Source of the DNA: Bacteroidales bacterium | GTDB lineage: Bacteria; Bacteroidota; Bacteroidia; Bacteroidales; UBA1556 | NCBI GenBank assembly: GCA_029939445.1 | Contig: JAOZSY010000024.1 | Coordinates: 1 to 20,166, forward strand | Reading direction: 5' to 3' | Length of the DNA: 20,166 nucleotides | Part shown: piece after piece, positions 1 to 7,204 of the stretch | Layout: each line of letters starts with the position of its first letter | How positions within the stretch are numbered: position 1 is the stretch's first letter | The notes under the pieces: model-generated | What the model was told of the DNA's origin: nothing | Database searches by the model: none | Seen by the model: the letters and a program-made list of their open reading frames with translations, nothing else | Position numbers and translations under genes: made by a program

Positions 1-844
1 AGTATTTTACAGCATTAGAGAGTATATTATTAAACATAATCTCCATATCTCGAACATTTGCCATATACATTATTCCACTAGAGATATCAATATTGATTTT
101 TAGATTTTTTTGAATGGCTATTGGTCTTATTAGCTCAATCGACATTTTACATATTTCTGATAAATCAATGGTTCTGAAAACAATTTCTCCTTGAGTATTC
201 TCCAGCTGAGTTAAATCCAGAAGGTCCATTATTAGCGAGCGCATGCCAGAGATCCTTTGCATAGAACGACCAATCATATTATGATAATCGTTCATATTAT
301 TGCCAAGTTCTTTGTCGTCCATTAATTGTAGATATCCTTCAATAGCATTTAAAGGCGATTTTAATTCATGCGACAATACCGATAGAAACTTATACCTTAT
401 GCTCTTGCATTGTGTTGTCATTTGGCGAGTCATGCGCTTTAAGTATAATTGCTTTGTCGAATTTTCTACAGATATTCTCAGCTCTTGTGGTGTAAATGGT
501 TTTGCTATAAAACCATCGGCACCATTATTTGTAGCAGCAATTGCTAAATCCAAACATGCGTCTGAAGTTATCATTGTTACCGAAATATTTAGTCTATGTG
601 TATTTATATATTCTAAAACTTCCAATCCCTTTATACCAGGGAGATTATTGTTTAAAAGGAGAATATCGACTCCTCCTTTTTTTATTATTTCAATTCCATT
701 TTCTCCATTGGCAGCTTCAATAATTGTATAATCAAAACCCTTTTCCATAAAGGGAAACTTTACAGTAAAACTCTGTAATACGAGAGTAATCCCAGCTCGG
801 ATAATTGCCTCGTTTTCTATTACTAAGATCTTGATTCTAGTCAT
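1..844 (-). CDS. Receiver domain-histidine kinase fusion (partial, C-terminus beyond window)
   Basis: 281 residues are visible; the frame starts at the ATG at 844..842, 4 bases after the stop of the upstream response regulator, and runs off the window at base 1. Residues 1-125 form a CheY-like receiver: conserved Thr93 and the Lys115-Pro pair are present. At the phosphoacceptor position, in the run LLLNNNLPG, residue 65 is Asn instead of Asp, and the acidic pocket reads IENE with Asn11 replacing the second acid. Residues 151-175 are a HisKA phosphorylation site with His159 in SHELKSPLNAIEGY. The N box of the HATPase domain (NNILSNAVKY) is the last thing seen. There is no membrane segment in the visible part, so this is probably a cytoplasmic kinase. 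It is the last visible gene of the hydrogenase operon, so a role in controlling hydrogen or redox metabolism is inferred from context only. No stop codon or frameshift is seen. Confidence 0.88.
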   Translation of the reverse strand, partial: MTRIKILVIENEAIIRAGITLVLQSFTVKFPFMEKGFDYTIIEAANGENGIEIIKKGGVDILLLNNNLPGIKGLEVLEYINTHRLNISVTMITSDACLDLAIAATNNGADGFIAKPFTPQELRISVENSTKQLYLKRMTRQMTTQCKSIRYKFLSVLSHELKSPLNAIEGYLQLMDDKELGNNMNDYHNMIGRSMQRISGMRSLIMDLLDLTQLENTQGEIVFRTIDLSEICKMSIELIRPIAIQKNLKINIDISSGIMYMANVRDMEIMFNNILSNAVKY

Positions 845-848
845 TATA

Positions 849-1244
849 TTACAATTTTAAGAGTTTACTGATTTCACGGTGGAGTTGGTCTTTTCTAATT
901 CCTTTTTCTAGAATTAAATCTGCACCAAGCCAGTTTTTATCCTGCTCAGTATCCACCGAAAAACTTATGCCTGTTTCTGCGGCAACAGCAGTTGCTATTA
1001 TTACAGGCATTTCTGGGTTTATTCGCTTTGCCTTATTTGCAAGTATAAATCCACTGTCTTGGTTTTCCATCATTAAATCAAAAACCGCCAAATCAGCTTT
1101 ATTATTTTTTAGCAATGCTTCTCCTTCTGCTTGCGACTCTCCCATAAGAACCTCAAACCCGAAGCCCTTTAATAGTATTTCCATTTGATCCTTAAAGTCA
1201 ATATCGTCATCAACTAAGAATACTCTTTTATCTTGTCCTATCAT
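849..1244 (-). CDS. Single-domain response regulator (CheY-like)
   Basis: A 131-residue stand-alone receiver domain with no output domain. The phosphorylation site is intact: acidic cluster VDDD at residues 11-14, phosphoacceptor Asp56 in DLAVFDLMME, the Thr/Ser position in IIATA, and the conserved Lys in LEKG near the C-terminus. An extra stretch of about 15 residues lies between the Thr strand and the Lys strand, longer than in CheY. It sits 55 bases after hydA and 4 bases before the receiver-kinase gene, same strand, so it is most likely cotranscribed with both. Without an output domain it could act by protein-protein contact or as a phosphate carrier in a relay. Because the receiver fused to the neighbouring kinase has lost its Asp, this protein is the likelier phosphate acceptor of that kinase (inference). 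Confidence 0.9.
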   Translation of the reverse strand: MIGQDKRVFLVDDDIDFKDQMEILLKGFGFEVLMGESQAEGEALLKNNKADLAVFDLMMENQDSGFILANKAKRINPEMPVIIATAVAAETGISFSVDTEQDKNWLGADLILEKGIRKDQLHREISKLLKL

Positions 1245-1299
1245 CTTTTAATATTTATTTTCATTTGTATTGTACTTTAATAAAAAAGTAATTATTGGT

Positions 1300-3021
1300 T
1301 TATTTCATTACATCTCGTTCCATATAATGAGTATGGAGTAAATGATGGCTTTTCTTGCCACCGGGCTTCTCCAGATAGTTATTATAAATATTAATAATAT
1401 CAGGATTTTCATATGAAGTACGAATCTCCTCTGTATCATCAATGGTATATAAACTTGCCATTCGTTTTTTAATATTATCAGTATTTAATGCGATAGGTTG
1501 TCCACCACCATTAATGCAACCTCCTGGGCATGCCATTACTTCAATAAACTGAATATCGTCTCTTCCATTTCTTATTTCATTTAATAAAGTGTCAACATTG
1601 CCAAGTCCATTTACTACCGCAATTCCGATATTTAAATCACCAACTTGCAATTGTGTAGTTTTAATATCATCAAAACCTCTAATAGCATCAATCTTACGCT
1701 CTTTTATTGGCTTTCCTGTGATCATTTTGTGCGCAGTACGTACCGCCGCCTCCATTACACCACCTGATGCACCAAAAATTTTACCAGCAGTACTTCTTTT
1801 TCCTAATGGCGAATCAGCGTCCTCAGGATCCAATGATTTAATATCTATTCCAAATTTATTTAAGAACAGAGAAAACTCTCTTGTGGTTAATACAGCATCT
1901 ACATCTGTAATGCCTTGGCTTGTCATCTCTTCGCGCTGTGCTTCAAATTTCTTTGCAGTACAAGGCATTATGGCCACAGAGTAAATATCTGCTGGATTAA
2001 TGTTTTTCATCTCAGCATAATAATTATTAATCATAGAACCCATCATCTGCTGTGGTGATTTACAGCTCGATAGATTATCTATCATATCTGGAGCAAATTC
2101 CTCAGCATATTTTACCCACGCAGGGCAACAACTAGTTATCATTGGCAATTTTCCGCCATTACTAATCCTGTGGATTAATTCTGTAGCCTCTTCCATAATT
2201 GTGAGGTCAGCAGAAAATGATGAGTCAAATACTGCATCAAAACCTATTTTACGAAGTGCTGCATTCAATATGCCATTAACATCAGTGCCGGCAGGAAGTC
2301 CAATCTCTTCTGCCAAAGTTACTGTGATTGATGGTGCGTATTGAACAACTACATGCTTCTTAGGCGAATCTAAAGCTTCTATAATCTGTGCCGAATGGTC
2401 TTTCTCATAAAGTGCTCCCACTGGACAAACTATAATGCACTGCCCACAATTAACACATGATGAGGTGTTTAGTCCTTTGTTGAATGCAACGCCAATTTCA
2501 GACTTATTTCCTCTATTTACAAAATCAATGGCATGAACTCCCATTACTCTACCACATGCATCAACACATCTACCACAAAGAATACATTTTGCAGGGTCAC
2601 GTACCAAGCTTACACCTGAAGTATCAATCTTATGCTTATTCTTCTCTCCTCTAATTCTTCTTTCTCTAATGCCCACATTATATGATAAGTCTTGTAACTC
2701 GCAATTTGTATTTCTTACACAATAAAGACAGTCATCGGGGTGATTGCTGAGTAATAACTCTACAATTACCTTTCTTGACTCTGCAACTCTTTTTGAATGT
2801 GTGGATACTTTCATCCCTTGGGTTGCCATATTAGAACATGAGGTTATAAGTTTTCCTGTGTTTAAATCTTCAACTACGCATAATCTACACGCCCCAGTTG
2901 GCATTATTTCTTTGATATAACACATTGTTGGGATGTTTATACCTTCTTCGCGGCATACATCCAACAGAAGCTTTCCTTCTTCTACTTCTATTTGCTTATT
3001 ATTTATTTCTAGTTTAATCAT
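1300..3021 (-). CDS. hydA: [FeFe] hydrogenase catalytic subunit, NAD-linked bifurcating type
   Basis: 573 residues; catalyses reversible 2H+ + 2e- to H2 in the cytoplasm. Domains in order: N-terminal plant-type [2Fe-2S] ferredoxin (Cys34, 45, 48, 62); the His-ligated [4Fe-4S] segment (His94, Cys98, 101, 107); a 2x[4Fe-4S] ferredoxin domain (Cys146/149/152/156 and Cys189/192/195/199); then the H-cluster domain with all three signatures, TSCCPAW (Cys298, Cys299), MPCTAKKFE (Cys353) and EVMACPGGCINGGGQP (Cys498, Cys502). The C-terminus carries the small-subunit-like region ending in KSHHLLHTHY. This layout is that of the A-group HydA of HydABC/Hnd enzymes, which couple to NADH and ferredoxin. 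It lies 11 bases after hydB in the same operon. An AGAAGGAAA run sits directly before the ATG, too close for an ideal Shine-Dalgarno. No maturation genes (hydE, hydF, hydG) are in the window. Function is confident; true bifurcation as opposed to plain NADH use is family inference. Confidence 0.97.
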   Translation of the reverse strand: MIKLEINNKQIEVEEGKLLLDVCREEGINIPTMCYIKEIMPTGACRLCVVEDLNTGKLITSCSNMATQGMKVSTHSKRVAESRKVIVELLLSNHPDDCLYCVRNTNCELQDLSYNVGIRERRIRGEKNKHKIDTSGVSLVRDPAKCILCGRCVDACGRVMGVHAIDFVNRGNKSEIGVAFNKGLNTSSCVNCGQCIIVCPVGALYEKDHSAQIIEALDSPKKHVVVQYAPSITVTLAEEIGLPAGTDVNGILNAALRKIGFDAVFDSSFSADLTIMEEATELIHRISNGGKLPMITSCCPAWVKYAEEFAPDMIDNLSSCKSPQQMMGSMINNYYAEMKNINPADIYSVAIMPCTAKKFEAQREEMTSQGITDVDAVLTTREFSLFLNKFGIDIKSLDPEDADSPLGKRSTAGKIFGASGGVMEAAVRTAHKMITGKPIKERKIDAIRGFDDIKTTQLQVGDLNIGIAVVNGLGNVDTLLNEIRNGRDDIQFIEVMACPGGCINGGGQPIALNTDNIKKRMASLYTIDDTEEIRTSYENPDIINIYNNYLEKPGGKKSHHLLHTHYMERDVMK

Positions 3022-3032
3022 TTTCCTTCTTT

Positions 3033-4952
3033 TTAAGAGATAATAATAGACTCAAATTTACATACATCGAAACAAGTTCCACAAGAGATGCATTTATTCT
3101 CTACAATAAAATGTGGTTCTTTTCGGCTTCCTATTATTGCATTTGTTGGGCATTTCTTTGCACAGATTGTACAGCCTGTACATTTTTCTACATCTACTGT
3201 GAAATGACGCAAGTTTGTACAAACTCCTGCTCGACATGTTCTGTCAAAAATATGCTCTTCATATTCTTCTCTAAACCATTTTAATGTACTAAGAACAGGG
3301 TTTGGAGCTGTTTGGCCTAACCCGCAAAGTGATGTTTCTTGAATTACCTTGGCAAGTTTCTCAATTTGCGTTACCCCTTTAATTCTTTCCAAAGCCTGAA
3401 ATTGACTTTCATTTATTGGCCTATTGGTTATGCTTTCAAGAATATCGAGCATTCGCTTAGTCCCTTCTCTACAAGGGATGCATTTTCCACAGCTTTCGCG
3501 CTGAATAAAATCCATAAAGAATTTCGCAACATCAACCATGCAAGTATCCTCATCCATAACCACAAGACCTCCAGAACCCATCATAGCACCCTTTTCAATT
3601 AAGGATTCGTATTCAATTGGGATATCTAGGTTCTCTTCGGTAATACAACCTCCAGATGGTCCTCCTATCTGTACTGATTTAAATTTTTTTCCATTGGGAA
3701 TTCCGCCCGCTATATCAAAAATAACCTCTCTTACACTTGTTCCCATTGGGATTTCAACAAGTCCTGTAAGTGTTATCTTTCCTGAAAGTGCAAATACTTT
3801 TGTGCCTTTACTTTTGTCAGTTCCTATAGAACTATACCATTCTTTTCCCTTTAATATTATTTCTGGGATATTAGATAGAGTCTCTACATTATTTATAATA
3901 GTTGGTTTTCCATGCAATCCACTTGCTGCTGGGAATGGCGGACGTGGTCGGGGCATTCCTCTTCGCCCTTCTATGCTTCCTATCATTGCAGTTTCTTCGC
4001 CACAAACAAAGGCGCCAGCTCCTTTCTTAATCTTAAACTCCAAAGAAAAGTCTGTTCCTAATATATTATTTCCTATAAATCCATATAGTTTTGCATCTTC
4101 TATGGCTATATTCAATCGGTGAATAGCAAGAGGGTATTCGGCTCTAATATATACAATTGCCTTTGAAGCACCTATTGCATAGGCTGCTATTGCCATACCT
4201 TCGATTAGTCGATGTGGATCTCCTTCAATTACAGCTCTATCCATAAATGCTCCGGGGTCACCTTCGTCAGCATTACAAATCAAATACTTTTGATCCGAAG
4301 GAGCTGCATTGGCGAATTTCCATTTCTTTCCTGTAGGAAATCCGCCGCCACCACGGCCTCGCAATCCACTTAATTCTACAGTGTCGCAAAGCTCTAATGG
4401 TTTAAATTTTGTTATGCTTTTTCGCAATGCTCTATATCCTCCTCTGGCGATGTATTCTTCAATACTTTCAGGGTTTATTAATCCACAGTTCTTAAGAACT
4501 ACTCTTTGTTGTGGTTTGAAATAAGGGTGCTCATTTATAAATTGAATGCCTTCCCAAGCCTTGCTTTTACTATCAAGTTGAAAAAGAATGTCCTCTTTTG
4601 GTGGCTCTAATGTAAATGTTTTATCAAGTATATTATCTACCTTTTGTGTAGTAACTTTCTTAAAAGACAATCTGTTATAACCGGGTAATTGTATGTCCAC
4701 CATCGGTTCATAAGCGCATATCCCAATACATCCAACATTCACTATTTCAGCATCGATATTATTCTTTTGTAAATAGGCTCTTATCTGAGTTTCTGTTTTT
4801 GCAGCACCAGCTCCAAGTCCACAAGTTCCTGTGCCAATATATATAACAGGTTTGTCTATAAGATCTCTTTTTAGTGAGCTTATTATTGTCGACTCTGTTT
4901 GGATAGGTTTATGATTATACCAATCCATTAATACTTTATTTGTAGTTTCCAT
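3033..4952 (-). CDS. hydB: NAD-linked [FeFe] hydrogenase flavoprotein subunit (NuoF-like)
   Basis: Diaphorase subunit that binds FMN and NAD(H) and passes electrons to HydA. Numbered from this start (639 residues): an N-terminal thioredoxin-like [2Fe-2S] domain (about 30-110, cysteines in GTCGLGAG and GCIGICAYEP); the NuoF core with the glycine-rich FMN/NADH loops GRGGGGFPTGKKW (about 199-211), ADEGDPGAF and CGEETAMIGSIEGRRG; the NuoF [4Fe-4S] ligands ESCGKCIPC (about 487-494) with a later Cys in SLCGLG; a CRAGVC motif; and a C-terminal 2x[4Fe-4S] ferredoxin (CTGCTICAKKC, CISCGTCFDVC). I prefer the ATG at 4952, one base after the hydC stop. An in-frame ATG pair at 4982/4979 would overlap hydC by 29 bases and add 10 residues; no ribosome-binding site decides between them. 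Length and domain order match HydB/HndC. Confidence 0.96.
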   Translation of the reverse strand: METTNKVLMDWYNHKPIQTESTIISSLKRDLIDKPVIYIGTGTCGLGAGAAKTETQIRAYLQKNNIDAEIVNVGCIGICAYEPMVDIQLPGYNRLSFKKVTTQKVDNILDKTFTLEPPKEDILFQLDSKSKAWEGIQFINEHPYFKPQQRVVLKNCGLINPESIEEYIARGGYRALRKSITKFKPLELCDTVELSGLRGRGGGGFPTGKKWKFANAAPSDQKYLICNADEGDPGAFMDRAVIEGDPHRLIEGMAIAAYAIGASKAIVYIRAEYPLAIHRLNIAIEDAKLYGFIGNNILGTDFSLEFKIKKGAGAFVCGEETAMIGSIEGRRGMPRPRPPFPAASGLHGKPTIINNVETLSNIPEIILKGKEWYSSIGTDKSKGTKVFALSGKITLTGLVEIPMGTSVREVIFDIAGGIPNGKKFKSVQIGGPSGGCITEENLDIPIEYESLIEKGAMMGSGGLVVMDEDTCMVDVAKFFMDFIQRESCGKCIPCREGTKRMLDILESITNRPINESQFQALERIKGVTQIEKLAKVIQETSLCGLGQTAPNPVLSTLKWFREEYEEHIFDRTCRAGVCTNLRHFTVDVEKCTGCTICAKKCPTNAIIGSRKEPHFIVENKCISCGTCFDVCKFESIIIS

Positions 4953-4953
4953 A

Positions 4954-5415
4954 TTAACTTTCTTTTGTTCTGTATTCATCAATGATTGTTTTTATAGATT
5001 CAGAAGTTACTTGTGCATAAAACTCTCCGTTTATGCTTATTACAGGGGCTAAACCACAAGCTCCAATACATGCAACTACTTCTATACTGAAAAGCCCATC
5101 TCTAGAAGTGTTTCCTGCTTTTATTTTTAAAGTATGTTCTATTTCTTGTAGTACCGTTGCTGACCCTAAAACATGACATGCCGTTCCTCTACATACACTT
5201 ATATGGTATTTGCCAACAGGTGTAAATCTAAATTGATTATAAAATGTTGCTACACCATAAATTCGTGATGATGGTAATTTTAGAAATTTAGAGACTTCCT
5301 TAACTGAAACCTCAGAAAGAAAACCATTTTCTTTCTGTATATCTTGAAGAATAGGTATTAGATCATCAGCACATGGATGATTATATTTCTTAAATATTTC
5401 TTCGGACTTATTCAT
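4954..5415 (-). CDS. hydC: NAD-linked [FeFe] hydrogenase [2Fe-2S] subunit (NuoE-like)
   Basis: 153 residues with the NuoE/HydC fold: an N-terminal helical part (PILQDIQKENGFLS, IYGVATFY) followed by a thioredoxin-like [2Fe-2S] domain. The four cluster ligands are Cys75 and Cys80 (CRGTAC) and Cys116 and Cys120 (CIGAC), with the usual GLAP after the last one. It is the electron-transfer partner of HydB in the HydABC complex. It is the first gene of the operon; hydB starts one base after its stop. The ATG at 5415 is about 45 bases downstream of the likely promoter and is preceded only by AT-rich sequence, with no Shine-Dalgarno. Two identical palindromes lie upstream, so the whole operon is probably under regulation by one dyad-binding factor. 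Confidence 0.96.
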   Translation of the reverse strand: MNKSEEIFKKYNHPCADDLIPILQDIQKENGFLSEVSVKEVSKFLKLPSSRIYGVATFYNQFRFTPVGKYHISVCRGTACHVLGSATVLQEIEHTLKIKAGNTSRDGLFSIEVVACIGACGLAPVISINGEFYAQVTSESIKTIIDEYRTKES

Positions 5416-5450
5416 ATTATTGATTTATTATTTGATACAAAATTAACTAC

Positions 5451-5466
5451 TGTTATTTGAATAACA
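5451..5466. promoter_or_regulatory. Operator-like palindrome, promoter-proximal (hydC operator 1)
   Basis: Perfect inverted repeat TGTTATT-TG-AATAACA. It overlaps the end of the hydC -7 box (5465-5472) and covers the expected transcription start on the minus strand, the classic position of a repressor site. Extended by one base on one side it reads AATAACAA, so the 18-bp frame TTGTTAT-N4-ATAACAA matches the geometry of Rex sites (TTGTTAA-N4-TTAACAA type). The binding protein is not known from this window. Confidence 0.68.
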
Positions 5467-5472
5467 AAGATA
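5465..5472 (-). promoter_or_regulatory. Putative -7 box of the hydCBA operon
   Basis: On the minus strand the box reads TATCTTTG, an exact match to the Bacteroidota -7 consensus TAnnTTTG, about 50 bases before the hydC ATG. No good TTG is seen 19 bases further upstream, which may mean a weak core promoter that needs or responds to a regulator. Confidence 0.5.
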
Positions 5473-5502
5473 AATCAAGGTATTACAGTCTTGATAACTT
5501 AT

Positions 5503-5518
5503 TGTTATTAAAATAACA
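5503..5518. promoter_or_regulatory. Operator-like palindrome, distal (hydC operator 2)
   Basis: Second perfect copy of the same dyad, TGTTATT-AA-AATAACA, with arms identical to the proximal copy. The start-to-start distance between the two is 52 bp, close to five helical turns, so both face the same side of the DNA. It lies roughly 50 bases upstream of the expected transcription start. Confidence 0.65.
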
Positions 5519-5576
5519 GAAGAGAGTTGATAATGTTCAATTGCTAGCTATTTGAAAAAAGTATATAGAAGTGCTA

Positions 5577-5607
5577 ATAATACTTATAAATATACTATAA
5601 GTATTAT
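5577..5607 (-). terminator. AT-rich hairpin downstream of the serine hydrolase gene
   Basis: Perfect 12-bp inverted repeat (ATAATACTTATA and its complement) with a 7-base loop, 77 bases after the stop codon of the serine hydrolase on the minus strand. The T-rich run on that strand follows only about 18 bases later, so this is a weak or imperfect terminator. A regulatory role is the alternative. Confidence 0.4.
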
Positions 5608-5683
5608 GGATTCAGCCTATTATGTCTTTTAGGAGACTTTATTATTGACCGTTAGCTTAATATCAATGTTATTAGGTTATATA

Positions 5684-7024
5684 TTATTCGAAAGAATCAA
5701 CTATTTCACTTACAAACTTATTATAGTCAAACTCGCCTTTCTTTGATATTCCAAAGCGTACAATTACTAATTTTTTGGAAGGAATAATATATACTCTCTG
5801 ACCTTGGTAGCCGTCTGCAAAGTATGTGTCTTTTGGACCATCTGGTAATTCATGGCCACCTTGGTTAAGCCAAAATTGGGCACCATATTCTCCTTCTGAA
5901 TTAGGAGCTATTTCTTTAGTGAAGTTTACCCATTCTGGTGTGATAATAGTGTCTCCAAACCAAATTCCATTCTGTAAATATAGTAATCCATATCGAGCCC
6001 AGTCTTGTGCTGGTGCGTAGGTGTATGATGATCCTATGAAAGTTCCTGCAGCATCGGTTTCCATAATTGTATTATTCATGCCTATTCGCTTAAAAAAATC
6101 TTTGTATACCCAATCCCAATAGTTTTGCTTATTGTCAAATTGTCGTTTTATTATTTCTTGTATAATATTTGTAGTTCCTGATGAGTAGTACCATTCTTCA
6201 CCAGGTTTCTTTTCTGCGGGAACAGAAATAGCGTATTTACCAATATCGCCTTTGTCATAAAGCATTATAGTAGCTTCAGAAATGTCGCCATAATCTTCTA
6301 CCCACTTTAAGCCAGAGTTCATTTGAAGTAGATTTTTTAGAGTAATATTATTTCTTTCATCATTTTTCCACTCGTCAATAGGAGCAGAGGCATCTAATTC
6401 AAGTTTGTTGTCTTTTACAAGCATTCCAACCAATGAGCTAGTTATGCTTTTACTCATCGACCAACCTAATATTGGTGTATTTTCGTTAAATCCGGCACCA
6501 TATTTTTCCCACTTTATTAATGTGTCGTAGGCAATTAGTATAGCACGAGTATTACCTTGTGCCATTGCTGCATCTATTGCTTTATTTAGTTTTTCTTCGT
6601 TTACATTATTTATTGTAATATTTCTATTTTTTGATCCTTTAGGCCAATACTCATTCTTTGTGTCAAGATTTATATATGCCGATTTTGCCGACTGATTCTT
6701 CACTTCATCTAAATCAAAATCAGCCAATAGTGTACAGCCTAATCCATCACGATAAACAGCTACCTGTTGACCAAAACCAAAAAAATCACTAGTTACAGTT
6801 TTATTCTCCATATCTACTACATTATTAGATAGATTAACAGGAAAGAAATTAATGTCTAATGATTCAATGCTTTCTTGCGTTCTATCAGCAATAAAAATTC
6901 CTGATGCAATATTTTTTGCTGCAAAGCCAGTAAATATGGTAGACCTATCTATAAGATATTTTGCCAAATATGCGAAAGCTCCTAAAACTACTACTAGAAT
7001 TATTATTATAACCTTTTTAAACAT
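5684..7024 (-). CDS. Membrane-anchored serine hydrolase, class C beta-lactamase / EstB fold
   Basis: 446 residues. A single N-terminal hydrophobic segment (about residues 4-23, with two lysines before it) suggests an uncleaved membrane anchor with the catalytic part in the periplasm. The Beta-lactamase domain spans about 140-445: nucleophile motif SMSK (Ser189, Lys192), YSSGTTN with Tyr280 as the second catalytic motif (YxS instead of YxN), and a third motif region in ADGYQGQ (about 403-409). The YSS and GYQGQ forms are typical of the 6-aminohexanoate-dimer hydrolase/esterase branch, not of antibiotic-degrading AmpC. The substrate cannot be told; an ester, amide or cell-wall peptide is possible. 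It is monocistronic, divergent from the lytic transglycosylase gene. A 7-of-8 match to the -7 box (TAATATTG, 7063..7056, minus) lies about 30 bases before the start. Confidence 0.88.
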   Translation of the reverse strand: MFKKVIIIILVVVLGAFAYLAKYLIDRSTIFTGFAAKNIASGIFIADRTQESIESLDINFFPVNLSNNVVDMENKTVTSDFFGFGQQVAVYRDGLGCTLLADFDLDEVKNQSAKSAYINLDTKNEYWPKGSKNRNITINNVNEEKLNKAIDAAMAQGNTRAILIAYDTLIKWEKYGAGFNENTPILGWSMSKSITSSLVGMLVKDNKLELDASAPIDEWKNDERNNITLKNLLQMNSGLKWVEDYGDISEATIMLYDKGDIGKYAISVPAEKKPGEEWYYSSGTTNIIQEIIKRQFDNKQNYWDWVYKDFFKRIGMNNTIMETDAAGTFIGSSYTYAPAQDWARYGLLYLQNGIWFGDTIITPEWVNFTKEIAPNSEGEYGAQFWLNQGGHELPDGPKDTYFADGYQGQRVYIIPSKKLVIVRFGISKKGEFDYNKFVSEIVDSFE

Positions 7025-7190
7025 AACGTATTTTTTAGATTGTGATTGTATTATGCAATATTACTAAAATTTATTGATTAATACGTTTGTGATTTCTGTC
7101 AGGGTTTAGAATCGGCTATTAACTGTTACAAACTGATTTATAAAATGTAGTAATAAAAACTGTCATTTTAAATTAAAGTGTATTTTTTCG

Positions 7191-7198
7191 TATCTTCG
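7191..7198 (+). promoter_or_regulatory. Putative -7 box of the mltF-like gene
   Basis: TATCTTCG, one mismatch from TAnnTTTG. It ends only six bases before the ATG at 7205, so the transcript would have almost no leader. No matching -33 TTG was found at the usual distance. Confidence 0.4.
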
Positions 7199-7204
7199 CA
7201 TTAT

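Noticed and set aside
300..731. Plus-strand open frame of 143 codons
   Set aside because: It lies opposite the receiver-kinase gene, whose receiver and HisKA motifs are clear on the minus strand; the plus-strand product has no recognisable domain.
3538..4122. Plus-strand open frame of 194 codons
   Set aside because: Antisense shadow of hydB; the minus strand encodes the conserved FMN/NADH-binding loops across the same bases.
4953..4982. Longer hydB start at 4982 or 4979
   Set aside because: It would overlap hydC by 29 or 26 bases; the ATG at 4952 is one base after the hydC stop and suits translational coupling. Not strictly excluded.
5684..7024. Antibiotic-resistance beta-lactamase
   Set aside because: The YSS and GYQGQ motifs and the membrane anchor point to the esterase/amidase branch of the fold; nothing supports a resistance role.
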